Source of the DNA: Diplonema japonicum | Lineage: Eukaryota > Euglenozoa > Diplonemea > Diplonemida > Diplonemidae | NCBI GenBank assembly: GCA_964019335.1 | Contig: OZ025659.1 | Coordinates: 558,001-622,000, forward strand | Length of the DNA: 64,000 nucleotides | Direction of reading: 5' to 3' | Shown: piece after piece, positions 42,611 through 52,778 of the stretch | Position numbering within the stretch: position 1 is the first letter of the stretch | Layout: every line of letters begins with the position of its first letter | Made by a program: the position numbers and the translations under genes | Notes under the pieces: model-generated | Database searches by the model: none | Told to the model about the DNA's origin: nothing | Seen by the model: the letters and a program-made list of their open reading frames with translations, nothing else

Positions 42611-43440
42611 CTTTTTTTTTTTTTTTTTTTTTTTTTTGTCTTTTTCCTTAGAATTTTTGACCCCCCCTAGAATTTTTTTTTATGAAAAATTGAAAAAAAA
42701 AAAGTCAGCGAAAAAAAAAAAAAAAATGGGAAAGAAAAAAGGGACTCTTTTTTTTTTGTTTATTTCCGCCTCCGCCTCTTCCGCCTCCCCCCTTTTTTTT
42801 TTGTTCTCCCTTGTATTTTCTACTGTTTCCACCCTGTTTGTCCCCTCTCCCCCCTTTTTTTTTCTGTTTCTTCTCCAAGCTTCCGTATCGTTCGCTATAG
42901 TTCCTTTTTTTTTTTTGCGGTGGAAAAAAAAAAAAAAAAAAAAAAAAAGCCTCCTCCCCCTTCCCCTAAAGAAGCTGCGGGTATGAGCGGTGGAGGAAGT
43001 TGAAAAAAAAAAAAAAAAAAAAAGAAAGGGGTAAGAAAAAAAAAAAGTTCTTTTCATTTTGTTCGTTCTTTTTGTTCCCAAAAAAAAAAAAAGTGTTCTC
43101 ATTTTCGTTTTTTCTTTTCTTCTTTTTTTTAGTCCAACCATTATGTTGTCCTTCCCTGTTTTTTCCTCCCTTTCTGCCGAATCCCCCCCCCCCCTTTTTT
43201 TGTTGTATTTAACAAAATTCTGCTCAGCTTCTTGTGGGAGCTTTTAAAAAAAAAAAAGAGCAACACAAAATGGGGGTGTCCAACCTACACCCCCCCCCTT
43301 TTTTCATTTTCTCTTTTCTTCGGCTCCCATCTTTTTTTTCTCCCCCCCCACCCTTCTATTTCCCGCTTTTAACCCCGTTGTGAAATCTCTCTCGAATATT
43401 CCCATATATTTCTTTTTTTTAAAAAAAAAAACTTTCCCCA
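42611..43440. other. Homopolymer-rich gap before piggyBac copy 2
   Basis: Alternating T, A and C runs, up to about 25 bases. Open frames encode only Phe/Lys/Ser strings. Nothing is supported. Confidence 0.6.
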
Positions 43441-44919
43441 TTAACCCTTATCCGCCCAACGACTCATATATGAGTCGTTAATGGGGGTGTTGTTCCCTGT
43501 GTCCATCCAAACCTGAGTCTTGGACCGGTTTCCATGGAAAAAAAAAAAAAAAGAATGGAAAGATTTGGAAAATCTGCGTTTAATGCGCTATTTGTATCCA
43601 TCTGAAACTTCATAGCTTCAACCTAGAACGGGGTACCGAGACACTGGGTGACACCCAAAATATGGGTATTTTCCTGATTTTCTCTTGACTTTTTCCCTAT
43701 GAATTTCTTTTTGAGTCACTCGCAGGCCCTTATCAAAATCAACAAGCCAGCACACACTGGGGACAGCCCCCAGCCTCATTTAGGCTTTTTAGACCTGTTT
43801 GCTGGTGACGAGGCACCCGTATCTGACAAAGAGTCTGGTGAATCTCTATTTCTGACAAGGAGTATGATGAAGAACAGGGGGAAGAGGAAGAGGAGGAAGG
43901 GGAAGAAGCAGCCTCTATCAAGGGGGATTTGACCGACTATTGGTCGGAAATGTCGAAGAACCGGTTCAAAGTGATCCTGCGGTACCTGCACCTTGCCAAT
44001 CCTGCTGCCAGAGAAACCGACAAGCTGCGTCTGATCCGCCCGTTCATCGATCTCGTGAAAGGGAAATGGGTGAAGGCTCTGACCCCTGAACAAAATTTGT
44101 CAGTGGACCACCCCTCCGTCAGTTTGTCCCGACGAACGTAATCAATGGGGTTATTCTCAACGAAAGCAGCACGGGGTACTGCCCCGACATGATGGTGGGG
44201 TTGACACCTACAGGGAAACACCAAAGACTGTTGTGGGAAGGCTCTTCTCCACATACGAGAACAAAGGTACGAGAACAAAGGTTATGATTTGTATATCGAC
44301 AACTGGTATAGCGGTGTTCAGCTCTTCCACGAGTTGAAGGGCGTGGGGATACACTGCTGTGGAGCGATTTGCAAAAATAGGCGGGGTCTGCCCAATGTAA
44401 GTGCCATGGAAGCAGGTAGCGTGACGTATCAGAACAACGCTGGCCTGGTCTACCTTGCTTGGTCGGACAGACGAGATGTGCACCTATCTACCTTACCTGT
44501 GGGTGAAGAGTTTGGGCAAGGTTTTGCGACATCCGATCAATGCACCTCCATGGCTCGAAAACATTAAACATTTGGTGGAATGAACGCAGATTTTCAAGAT
44601 CTTTGTTTTGAGGCAGATGTGCAAGGACAGCGGCAGAATAGCCACAGGACAGGCCTGAAAGGGAAGATTTCTGAGTGCTGGTAAGGCTGAAATCACTGTT
44701 GTGGGGCCACCTACTCACGACCCTGAACATTGGCTTCTTATTGATCGAAATCACAAAACCTTTAGTGGAATGAACGCAGATTTCAAATATTTTTCAAATG
44801 CGTACCTCGAACCAAAACATAACCTCAAGACTTCAGCATGTCCGACCCATGCCAACAAGGGACCAAAATCGGGAAAATCCAAAAATCAATTCAACCCCCC
44901 CTGGGCTGATAAGGGTTAA
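43441..44919 (+). mobile_element. piggyBac-type DNA transposon relic, copy 2
   Basis: TTAA at both ends (43441-43444 and 44916-44919), with the same CCCTTATCCGCCCA and TGGGCTGATAAGGG termini and the same AACGACTCATATATGAGTCGTT palindrome as the copy at 23340. It differs from copy 1 by a ~12-bp insertion after GTCTTGGA near 43520 (CCGGTTTCCATG), a ~15-bp insertion near 44815 (AAACATAACCTCAAG) and scattered substitutions (for example TTTGTCCCG versus TTTGTACCG). It carries the same frameshifts and stops. Both sit in low-complexity or noncoding DNA. Confidence 0.85.
43697..44567 (+). pseudogene. Broken piggyBac transposase (copy 2)
   Basis: Same fragments as copy 1 (DYWSEMSKNRFKVILRYLHL, YIDNWYSGVQLF, LVYLAWSDRRDVHLST) with the identical tandem 14-bp repeat and stop after ARKH. 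Shared lesions show both copies descend from an already defective element. Confidence 0.8.
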
Positions 44920-44966
44920 TTAAAAAAAAAAAGGTGTGTTGGGGGAGTTTGATAAAAAAATAAAAA

Positions 44967-46859
44967 ATGCGCCCTCGGACGTCAGTCCCGATCCAAGGTC
45001 TGGAGGATCAAATAGATGTTTTTAAGCAACATGGTGTGTACAATGTTGTGGGAGAGGGTATCTCGATCAGCGTAACATTCTGCAACGGGGAGGTAGCAGC
45101 AACAGAGGGTCTAGAGGTAGACCCGAGAGACGCAACTGCACGCCCCGCCGTGGTTCTTTTCAAGCCGGACACCACTAACGACGAAGAGGAGGAAGAACTA
45201 AGCCAAGAAGAGGAAGAGTTCAAAGAAGTCTATTACACGGTAATCTGTTACGATCCGGATGCCCCGCTTCCAGGCTGCTCGTTTCTATCCGATATCCCAC
45301 ATTGGGTGGTGTGGAACTGCAAGCTCCACGAAAACGTCCATGAAGGCGACACTGTTCTCTCGTACCTTCCACCATCCCCTCCGTTCGGAGTGCACCGTTA
45401 TGTGTTCCTTGTGTGTGAACAATTGAACGGGTTTGAAGAACAGCTTCCCAACTCTCCACAAAGAATATTCGGGTCAATCGCATCGCATATTGCAAGACAT
45501 GGTTTAGAAGTATCTGGAATGAATTATTTCGTGTCACGCGGCGGGGGTATTCCAAAGCCAAACGACCTAAGAGGTTTGACAGGTGCAAGAGCAGTTTGGT
45601 CAATTTACGTGTTCATCAGTTTATTCTACGATATTTTTGCAGTGGGTGGTGTGCCCGACACGCACTGGGTGACCAATGCAGGGAAACGTGGCTACGTCGC
45701 AACAGTTTTTTTTTACGTTTTGTCGGGATTTGTTATGGTGTGGGTTTACGGTTCGAAAGGTGTTGTTGCACTGCAAAGCAAAGAAGTGTCATCGTTCAAA
45801 CGGGATTTCTGGTACGCAAGGGTCGCACGGATCGTTCCTTTATACTTCACGTCGATCGTGGCATTGCTTCCCTTCTCATTGTCGGTTTGGGATAAAATCG
45901 AGGATGCGTGGCCAAAACCGCAAAACGGTGCTCCATGTCTTGCGTTGACGGTAACAGGTTTACAAGCATGGCTTCCTTCGCAAGCTGTGATGTGTTCAAA
46001 CCCATTACTATCGTCCGTGTCGTGCCTTATCTTCTTCTACACCGCGTTCCCTTTCATTGTTGTTGTTCTTTCCAGGAAGATGAAGGACGGTACAATCCTG
46101 ACAGCATGCACAGTGTGCTTTATGGGGCTTGTCTCTATTTTATCTTTATGGTACGGGATGTACCATATACTTGATGGGTTTGCGCATCCCCCGGTGTACC
46201 CTCAGCCTTATACACCGACAAATGCGACGGAGGAACCTGTTAACCTTCCGTTTGGGTTTCCGTTGGTACGGCTTCCAGAGTTCATGATGGGGATGTCTGT
46301 AGGAGCTTTGTACATGGGATTTCTTCGTCGCGAGACTGACACAGGGTATTTTTTCCCTGCGTTCACGGATATTTTAACAGGGGTCATTGTATTTGTCCTG
46401 GGTATCATGCCGGACGACGCATATGACGTGCCGTTTTTTTACAACAAAAACGGAGTCTCATTCGGGTTGTGGTACTGGATTATAGTATCGGTGATACCCT
46501 TGTGGGTGTTGGGCTTGGCTTTTGGACGGGGCGTCACCGCGTGGCTCCTCTCCACCAGAGTGTTGGTATGGTTGGGCGAGCGAAGCTACGCCTTCTACGT
46601 TGTGCAGTTTCACGTTCTTACGTATACAGCGTGGGCTTGTCGTAAGGGTGGTACCCCACATGGTGTCTGGGACCATTGGCAGCACCATGACGGGACGCTT
46701 CCCGACTGGTCGCTTCCTTTTTTACTCCTCTCTACTGTGTGCATTGCTTCGTTGGTGCATACTTATGTCGAGCTGCCTATGAAGAAAAAAATTTTAAAAT
46801 GGGCGCATCCTGATCAGGTTGTTCCCGACCGTTCGTCTTTGCGGGTGCAGATTAAGTAA
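44967..46859 (+). CDS. PEBP domain fused to acyltransferase-3 membrane domain, 630 aa
   Basis: One uninterrupted frame joins two families. Residues ~15-193 are a phosphatidylethanolamine-binding-protein (PEBP) domain: YDPDAPLPG (95-103), IPHWVVWNC (110-118), PPFGVHRYVFLVCEQ (138-152), the anion-pocket residues of PEBP/YbhB proteins. An acidic loop (72-86) interrupts it. Residues ~205-610 are an acyltransferase-3 (OafA/NodX-like) multi-span domain: LRGLTGARAVW, VATVFFYVLSGFVMVW, FKRDFWYARVARIVPLYF, and LGERSYAFYVVQFHVL near the end, with about ten hydrophobic segments. The Arg-x10-His motif usual in the first AT3 helix lacks its His here. It may be a sterol, lipid or glycan O-acyltransferase that takes substrate from a fused lipid-binding module. 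I know of no such fusion. Confidence 0.85.
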   Translation: MRPRTSVPIQGLEDQIDVFKQHGVYNVVGEGISISVTFCNGEVAATEGLEVDPRDATARPAVVLFKPDTTNDEEEEELSQEEEEFKEVYYTVICYDPDAPLPGCSFLSDIPHWVVWNCKLHENVHEGDTVLSYLPPSPPFGVHRYVFLVCEQLNGFEEQLPNSPQRIFGSIASHIARHGLEVSGMNYFVSRGGGIPKPNDLRGLTGARAVWSIYVFISLFYDIFAVGGVPDTHWVTNAGKRGYVATVFFYVLSGFVMVWVYGSKGVVALQSKEVSSFKRDFWYARVARIVPLYFTSIVALLPFSLSVWDKIEDAWPKPQNGAPCLALTVTGLQAWLPSQAVMCSNPLLSSVSCLIFFYTAFPFIVVVLSRKMKDGTILTACTVCFMGLVSILSLWYGMYHILDGFAHPPVYPQPYTPTNATEEPVNLPFGFPLVRLPEFMMGMSVGALYMGFLRRETDTGYFFPAFTDILTGVIVFVLGIMPDDAYDVPFFYNKNGVSFGLWYWIIVSVIPLWVLGLAFGRGVTAWLLSTRVLVWLGERSYAFYVVQFHVLTYTAWACRKGGTPHGVWDHWQHHDGTLPDWSLPFLLLSTVCIASLVHTYVELPMKKKILKWAHPDQVVPDRSSLRVQIK

Positions 46860-46936
46860 AAGAAGAAAAGAAGGGGGAAAAAAAAAAGGGGAGAGGGAGG
46901 GGAGTGAAAATGTGTTGTGTTTCCTAACTAAATTGT

Positions 46937-46971
<35 letters not shown>

Positions 46972-47399
46972 TGGGAGGCGCACCGTGACTCTCGACACTA
47001 CACAAAAAATCACAGGAGGGGGGGGGGAAAAAAAAACCCCCCACGTGGCCCCAGTTTTTTTTTTTTGTCCCAAAAAGGGGCCAATTTTTTGTGTTTTTTC
47101 TTTGATTTTGATCTTTCCTCTTTTTCTTATCCCCCCCTTTCCGAAAAAACTGTAAAATGAAAAAAAAAATAAAAAAATGACAAGGCTGGCAAGTGTTTCG
47201 AGTACATTTTTTGTCCGTTTTTACTCTACAGTTTGTTGTTTTTTTTACCTCCATTGTTTCGTTCCTCACACCCCCCTCCTTTTTTCATTTTCTTGCTAAC
47301 TCCGTGTAACGCCAATGAGAAGAGAAAAAAGGAATGGAAACAAAATGGTGAATCTTGTCGTTATTTGCCCCCTTTTTTTTCTTTTCTTCGTTTGTGCTC

Positions 47400-47431
<32 letters not shown>

Positions 47432-48233
47432 GTTTATAAATCAGCAGGAGGGGAAAAAGAAAAAGTGAGAGAAAACCCCCCCTTTTTTTTAGCGTGTGCT
47501 TTATTTTTTTTTTTATTTTAGAAAAAAAATACTATAGAAGCCGAGAAAGTTATCATTGAGCTGCTGTGAAGAAAAAAAACGATGGGAAACCAAGAGAGAA
47601 AGGGTGCCACCAACACTGGCTTCCTTTATCTCTTCTATATTTTTTTTACTCATGGACGAACTCGGCTTCTTTTTCTTTTTCTTTTTTTTTTTTTTTTTTG
47701 TAATTGCTTGCTACCTTCCCCTTCTACGAAAAAAAAAAAAAGAAGAAACAAAAAAAAAAGGTGAGAATATTTGGTTTTTTTTTTTAAAAAAGAAGAAAAA
47801 AAGAACGGTGATCAATTACCCCCCTTTTTTTCCCCATTTTTTTACTTGTTTTCTTCGCCAAAATTACCCCAAGATTGCTTATATTATTCAACGTTTCCTC
47901 CCCTGTGTGTGTGTGTGTGTGTATGTGTGTTTCTTTTTTTTTTTTTTTTCCCGCTACAAAAAAAAAAAGAAAGGAGAAAGAAAACATGATGAGGAAGAAT
48001 TGCAGAATTGGCTAGGACCACCTAGTCCTCTTCCCCCCTTTTTTTTTGGTTTGGTTTGACCCGTACACAGCTGAGACCGCCGTATTTTTTTTTTTTTTTC
48101 TTTTTAAAATTCCCTTTCCCCCCTTGTCATCAAATAAACCTTTTTTTTTTTTTTTTTTTTCCTCTTTTTAGCATCTCAAGATTTCGATAAGTACCCATCT
48201 CACAGAAAAAAGAAAAAAAAAAGAGGAAACAAA
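46860..48233. other. 1.4 kb homopolymer-rich gap
   Basis: T, A and C runs plus a (GT)n microsatellite at about 47904-47932. It contains one dispersed repeat copy (47598-47645). No coding sequence is supported. Confidence 0.6.
47598..47645 (+). repeat. Dispersed short repeat, copy 3
   Basis: AAAGGGTGCCACCAACACTG continues GCTTCCTTTATCTCTTCTAT then a T run. It shares the core and the CTTCCTTTATCTCT tail with the copies at 2211 and 52178. Confidence 0.6.
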
Positions 48234-49784
48234 ATGAAAAGATGGGGAAAACGGGCAGCGGCCGCCATTGGCATCGGGTATGGCGCATACCAAATAGACC
48301 AGCTCTGCTGCTACGAGGTGGGGACGCGAAGTCTGCGAACAGTCTACACAGGGGTGTACTTGCTGTACCAATACAAAGTAGTCTGGACACCGGAGAACAG
48401 CGGCGAGGTGCACGAAAGGGTCGCGCAGCGTATCGTTGAGTGCCTCAAAAAAAACGAAGGCATGTATGTGAAGTTCGGGCAGCAACTAACCACAATGGGA
48501 CACGTCCTCCCACCAGAGTACGTGGAGGCGTTCTCCGTTCTTTGCAGCGACGCTTCTACATACCCAGGCGACGTCATGATGGCAGTCGTGGAAAAGCAAC
48601 TCGGAGGGCCACTATCAGAATTCTTTGAATCATTCGACCCAGAACCCATCGCATCTGCATCTATAGCACAGGTCCACCAAGCCGTTACAAAACACGACAA
48701 AAAACTTGTCGCTGTAAAAATTCAAAAACCAAACGTTGCTTACCAAGTCGGCATCGACTTCGCTATGCTGTATTGTGTTTTGTTCGTTGTCGAAACCGCG
48801 TTCAGCATACCGATGCTGTGGGCGCACAAATACACGGTCTCACGGTACTGTTCTGAGCTGGATTTTTTACTGGAAGCGGAGAACTCCAAGAAATCGAAAA
48901 AACTTCTCGAATCCCGTTTCAAAAACACCGTCTACGTCCCGGAGGTCATCGAGCTTAAAAACGCAAAAAAAACCTCAAAAGTCCTCCTCACAGAATGGAT
49001 CTCAGACACCGTAACCATCAGCGACAAAGAAGGCCTTCTAGCGATGAACCTGGACCTCAACGAGATTTTAAAACTCGCTGTCGGTATATACGCTTATTCC
49101 ATCTTCCAGACAGGGCATGTACATTGCGATCCGCATCCTGGGAACTTGTTGGTTCGAAAAACTAGTCAACACCAGCATCAGATAGTGCTGCTGGACCATG
49201 GGCTTTATGTGGATTTGCCCGACGATACTAGGCAGCAGTATGCAAGATTCTGGAGAAGCATGATTTTGGCTGATGGGAAGTCTCTGAAGGAAGTCTGTGA
49301 TATTTGGGGTATTACAGACGCTGATTTTTTCGCATCGATGACGCAAATGCGGCCTTACAAGTCTTCTAAGGGGAGTTCGCAGGTGGATAAAAGCGTGAAA
49401 TTATCTTCTGAAGACATGGCGAAGATCCACTTGAAGATCAAAGAAAAACTTTCATCCATTCTCCGTGATACGGCTGCCTTCCCCCGTGAGCTGCTTTTTG
49501 TAGGCCGCGCGTTAAACTACCTCCGCAGCCATAATTGGTGTCATGGTTCCATCGTTAATAGGGTTAAGATCCTCGGTGTTTCTGCTGCCGACGGGCTTTC
49601 CACTAAGAATTGGGTGCGGTTTCATGCAACTCTTCAATGCTTGCGGGTTCTTGAGGTCCTCTCCACTACTTTCCCCCGCACCTGGAATTTTCTTTTATGG
49701 GCGCTGCCTTCTAACATTTCGCAAGTCTTCGACGGCTTCGGCAGAGTGTTGGAAGCCTCTCCCGAGATACCTAAAGAGTTTTAA
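48234..49784 (+). CDS. ADCK/ABC1 (UbiB-family) atypical kinase, ADCK1-like, 516 aa
   Basis: UbiB signatures: KFGQQ (80-84, the KxGQ motif) in the N-terminal extension, Ala-rich nucleotide loop SASIAQVH (141-148) replacing the glycine loop, AVKIQKP lysine (Lys162), HCDPHPGNLLV (catalytic loop) and LLDHGLY (the DFG equivalent). An N-terminal hydrophobic stretch (AAAAIGIGYGAY) suits a mitochondrial inner-membrane location. The C-terminal extension and the short N-terminus resemble ADCK1/ADCK5 and yeast Mcp2/Cqd2 rather than COQ8. Members support coenzyme Q or lipid homeostasis in mitochondria. Intronless, all key residues present. Confidence 0.9.
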   Translation: MKRWGKRAAAAIGIGYGAYQIDQLCCYEVGTRSLRTVYTGVYLLYQYKVVWTPENSGEVHERVAQRIVECLKKNEGMYVKFGQQLTTMGHVLPPEYVEAFSVLCSDASTYPGDVMMAVVEKQLGGPLSEFFESFDPEPIASASIAQVHQAVTKHDKKLVAVKIQKPNVAYQVGIDFAMLYCVLFVVETAFSIPMLWAHKYTVSRYCSELDFLLEAENSKKSKKLLESRFKNTVYVPEVIELKNAKKTSKVLLTEWISDTVTISDKEGLLAMNLDLNEILKLAVGIYAYSIFQTGHVHCDPHPGNLLVRKTSQHQHQIVLLDHGLYVDLPDDTRQQYARFWRSMILADGKSLKEVCDIWGITDADFFASMTQMRPYKSSKGSSQVDKSVKLSSEDMAKIHLKIKEKLSSILRDTAAFPRELLFVGRALNYLRSHNWCHGSIVNRVKILGVSAADGLSTKNWVRFHATLQCLRVLEVLSTTFPRTWNFLLWALPSNISQVFDGFGRVLEASPEIPKEF

Positions 49785-49803
49785 AAAAAATCTTTTTTTC
49801 TGT

Positions 49804-49836
<33 letters not shown>

Positions 49837-50215
49837 CCTAACTGTTCTAACTATCCCCCTCCTGAAATGCGGGAAGGGTCTTCAAAAAAAAAAGGAAAGG
49901 AGGGTATTTTTTTTTTTTTTTTATATATAAAAAAGTTGCTGCTTTTATATCCCCTTATCCCGTCGCTTTTTCTTTTTGTTTTTCCCTCTTTTTTTTTAAA
50001 GGAGGAGAAGGCCCAAGAGTGCTATGCAGAGAACGAACGGACAAATCGATGGTTACGAAACACGCATATGGGGAGGGGGGGTTTTTTTTTATGGCCTAAA
50101 ATTCCTTCAAAAAAGAAATCATCACCGCCCCCCCCCCTTTTTTTTCTTCCGAGTTTCCCCCTCGCTTCCTTACATAAAAAAAAAAAAAAAAACCACCCCC
50201 AGACGGGCGAGGGAG
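49785..50215. other. Intergenic, T and A runs
   Basis: A T run of about 28 follows the stop. A short normal-complexity stretch at 50005-50095 has no coding evidence. An in-frame ATG at 50024 leads through Gly/Phe/Lys homopolymer and is not used. Confidence 0.5.
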
Positions 50216-51799
50216 ATGGCAGGCTTCCTCTCTCGGGTGAAGGAAAGAATACACGACAAGGACCAGTATGGGATGATGAGGCGGTGCATCGTGTGCAACG
50301 GTTTGTACCAGTCCGACCCCACGGTGTACGCTGTGACACAGGAGACTGCTGAGTGGACGAACCTAAAATGCGGAAAATGCGAGCAAACCGTGTGGTACTG
50401 CGAAAACGGCGGCACCTCTGTAAGCTGCTGGAGCTGCAGGTACGTTAACGCGATCGGCGTGCAACCAAACAAAAAAGGCTTCCTAGACAACATATGGGGC
50501 GGTGGGAAGTCAAGACGGCAATCATCAACCCCAGCACCCCAAGTACCTGAACACGCCCACACCTGCAAACGGGAAGGACTATGCAGAGTATGCACATTAC
50601 ACGAAGCAGGCCTCGACGAGGCAGGCCACCCTCTCAACGACGATGATGCAAAAGACGACAAAGAATTCCAGTTTGAAGCACCCCCTTCACCGACATCTCT
50701 AGAAGCCTGCAACACAGCATTGTTCAACACAGAATGGAGCCTGAGAAGAATCACAGAGGAAGACGAAACGAGGCAAAGACTGCTTCTCAAGGAAGCGTAC
50801 AAAGGTGAAAGGGATCTCGACGAGGTGATACCGCTCATTGCGGAACCCACCGTGCCTGCTCCTGTGGAGTCTGACTCTGACTCCGATGCTAAAGATGATT
50901 TCGACGAACCGGACCCACCTTCGTCTGCAATGGGATACCGGGCTGTTCCAGAGCGCCTTTTAAGGCCCAACACCGCCACTCAAATAAACACTCCGGAACA
51001 AGCTGAGATGTCGCCCACACGGCAGGTACCAAGCGTCCCCCAGATGCTCACAGATGACGACAGCGGTAAGGAAGAAGTGGACGAAGGAGAATACGAGGGA
51101 CCAACCGGGAACGGAAACCACCTCCCCTCTGAACATGGTACCAACAGCAAAGAAGTTGAGGTTGAGGTTGAGGAGGATGAAAAAGAAGAAGAGCAGATCG
51201 ATACTGAAAGGATCGAGACGCCTAACACCGCCATACAACCGGGTACACCTGAGGTCTGCGAGGTGTCTCCCATGCGGGCCTTGCCGAAAATGCAGGAATT
51301 GCCCGCGAGAGCTGTGCAAGAAGAGCACGACAAGGAAGATGGAGAAGACAAAGAAATACAAGACGAAGCGAAGGAAACTGAGGATGAAACGGCGGCAGTT
51401 GAGGCACAGATGTATGGTTTAAAAAAGAGGGGGGGGGGGAATTTTTGTTTTTAAAAGGTCGCCTTCTAAGGAAAGCAGTTCAGCTCAAGAGCAGGATCCC
51501 AGGGTTGGGGGGCAAACTCCTGCCAAGAAGAACAAGAAAAAGAAGGTGTTCTTTTTTTGGGGGGGGAGAAAAAAAAAAGAAGAAAAAAAAAAAAAAAACA
51601 GAAGCGAGACAAAAAGGATAAAAAGTCAAAGAAAAAAGCGTCAGAGCAACGAGACAGAGAGGACGACGAAAAAGAAGAGGACGAGATGGCAGGACGAGAC
51701 AGAAAGGACGACGAAAAAGAAGAGGACGAGATGATGGCAGAACGAGACAGAGAGGACGACGAAAAAGAAGAGGACGAGTTAGATTCTCTGGATGTGTAA
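50216..51799 (+). CDS. Zinc-ribbon protein with acidic repeat tail, 493 aa, three exons
   Basis: Exons 50216-51411, 51458-51545 and 51602-51799. The N-terminal ~80 residues carry paired Cys motifs (RCIVCNG, LKCGKCEQTVWYC, VSCWSCRY), which suggest one or two zinc ribbons. A further HTCKREGLCRVC lies near 115-126. The middle is acidic and disordered, with a repeated phrase (RPNTATQINTPEQAEMSP..RQVPSVPQM and TPNTAIQPGTPEVCEVSP..RALPKMQ) about 80 residues apart. The tail is Lys-rich, then three near-identical 15-residue acidic repeats (DREDDEKEEDEM). I do not recognise the full architecture. A nucleic-acid or ubiquitin-related adaptor is possible, but this is a guess. Confidence 0.65.
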
Positions 51800-52778
51800 A
51801 AATGGTCTTGAATTTGTTTTTTGTTGTTGTTCCCTTCCCTTCTTTTTTTCTTTTATCGTTCGACAATTATTTTTATAAGTGGGCTTTTTTTTATCTTTTT
51901 TTTATTTTTCCAATCAAAATAAATAAATACTGGAGATGATTAGAATCACTTTAGAAGTGTCGGCAAAATTAAATTAAAGAAGAAAGCTGGGTTCACCGGT
52001 GCATGTGTTTTTTTTTTTTTTTTTTTTTTTTTTTATCTTTCTTTTCTTTTCTTTTCTTTGCAGGGAACCACGTCTATACTGACTTACAAACAACGGCCGG
52101 TTTTTCGATTTTTCGTCTCGTTTTATGTGTTCCCCCCCCTCTGTTTTAATTTCCTCTTTTCTTTTATTTTGTATTTTAGCAAGGGCGCCACCAACACCGG
52201 CTTCCTTTTATCTCTTTATACGTTTACCCTTCCCCTTTCTACCATTAACCCGACCTTTTTTTTTCCTTTCTTTTTTTGTTGTTGTGTGTTACTTTATTAT
52301 TATCCCTCCCCATCCCCCTTTTTTTTAAAAAAAGAAATTGCCCTCTGAAGGTTAGGGATGAGCAGAAAAAAAAAAAAAAGGAAGAAAAAGAAAAGAGGGA
52401 ATGGGCACGAGTAGAACGAATAAAAAAAAAAGAAGATTTTTTATTTTAACCTGATACATCCTATCTCCGGGAAGAGGAGGGAGGAGGGGGGGTAGATAAA
52501 AAACAAAAAAGGTGGGGTGTGATGGAAAAGTGCTTTGCGGACTAAGAATTCTTATCTAAATTTTTTTACAGAAAAGAAAACCCACAGGACACCATATAAA
52601 AACCCCACCCACCCCTCTTATTGTTTTACAAACAAAAAAAAGACACCGTATGCATCAAGGTTAAAAAAAAAAAGGATATTACTTTTTTTTTCCCTTTTTT
52701 CTTCTTCTCTTTACACCGTTATCCCCAGCAGAAAGGAGAAAAGGGAGGGGAGGAGGAAAAAAAAAAAAAGAAAAAAAA
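51800..52778. other. About 1 kb intergenic, low complexity
   Basis: T and A runs with one dispersed repeat copy at 52178. No gene or RNA is supported. Confidence 0.55.
52178..52223 (+). repeat. Dispersed short repeat, copy 4
   Basis: GCAAGGGCGCCACCAACACC continues GGCTTCCTTTTATCTCTTTA. It is preceded by TTTTGTATTTTAG, so the repeat begins next to a splice-acceptor-like AG. Confidence 0.6.

Noticed and set aside
47904-47932. GT microsatellite as a regulatory element
   Set aside because: Simple repeat in low-complexity DNA, nothing to support a role.
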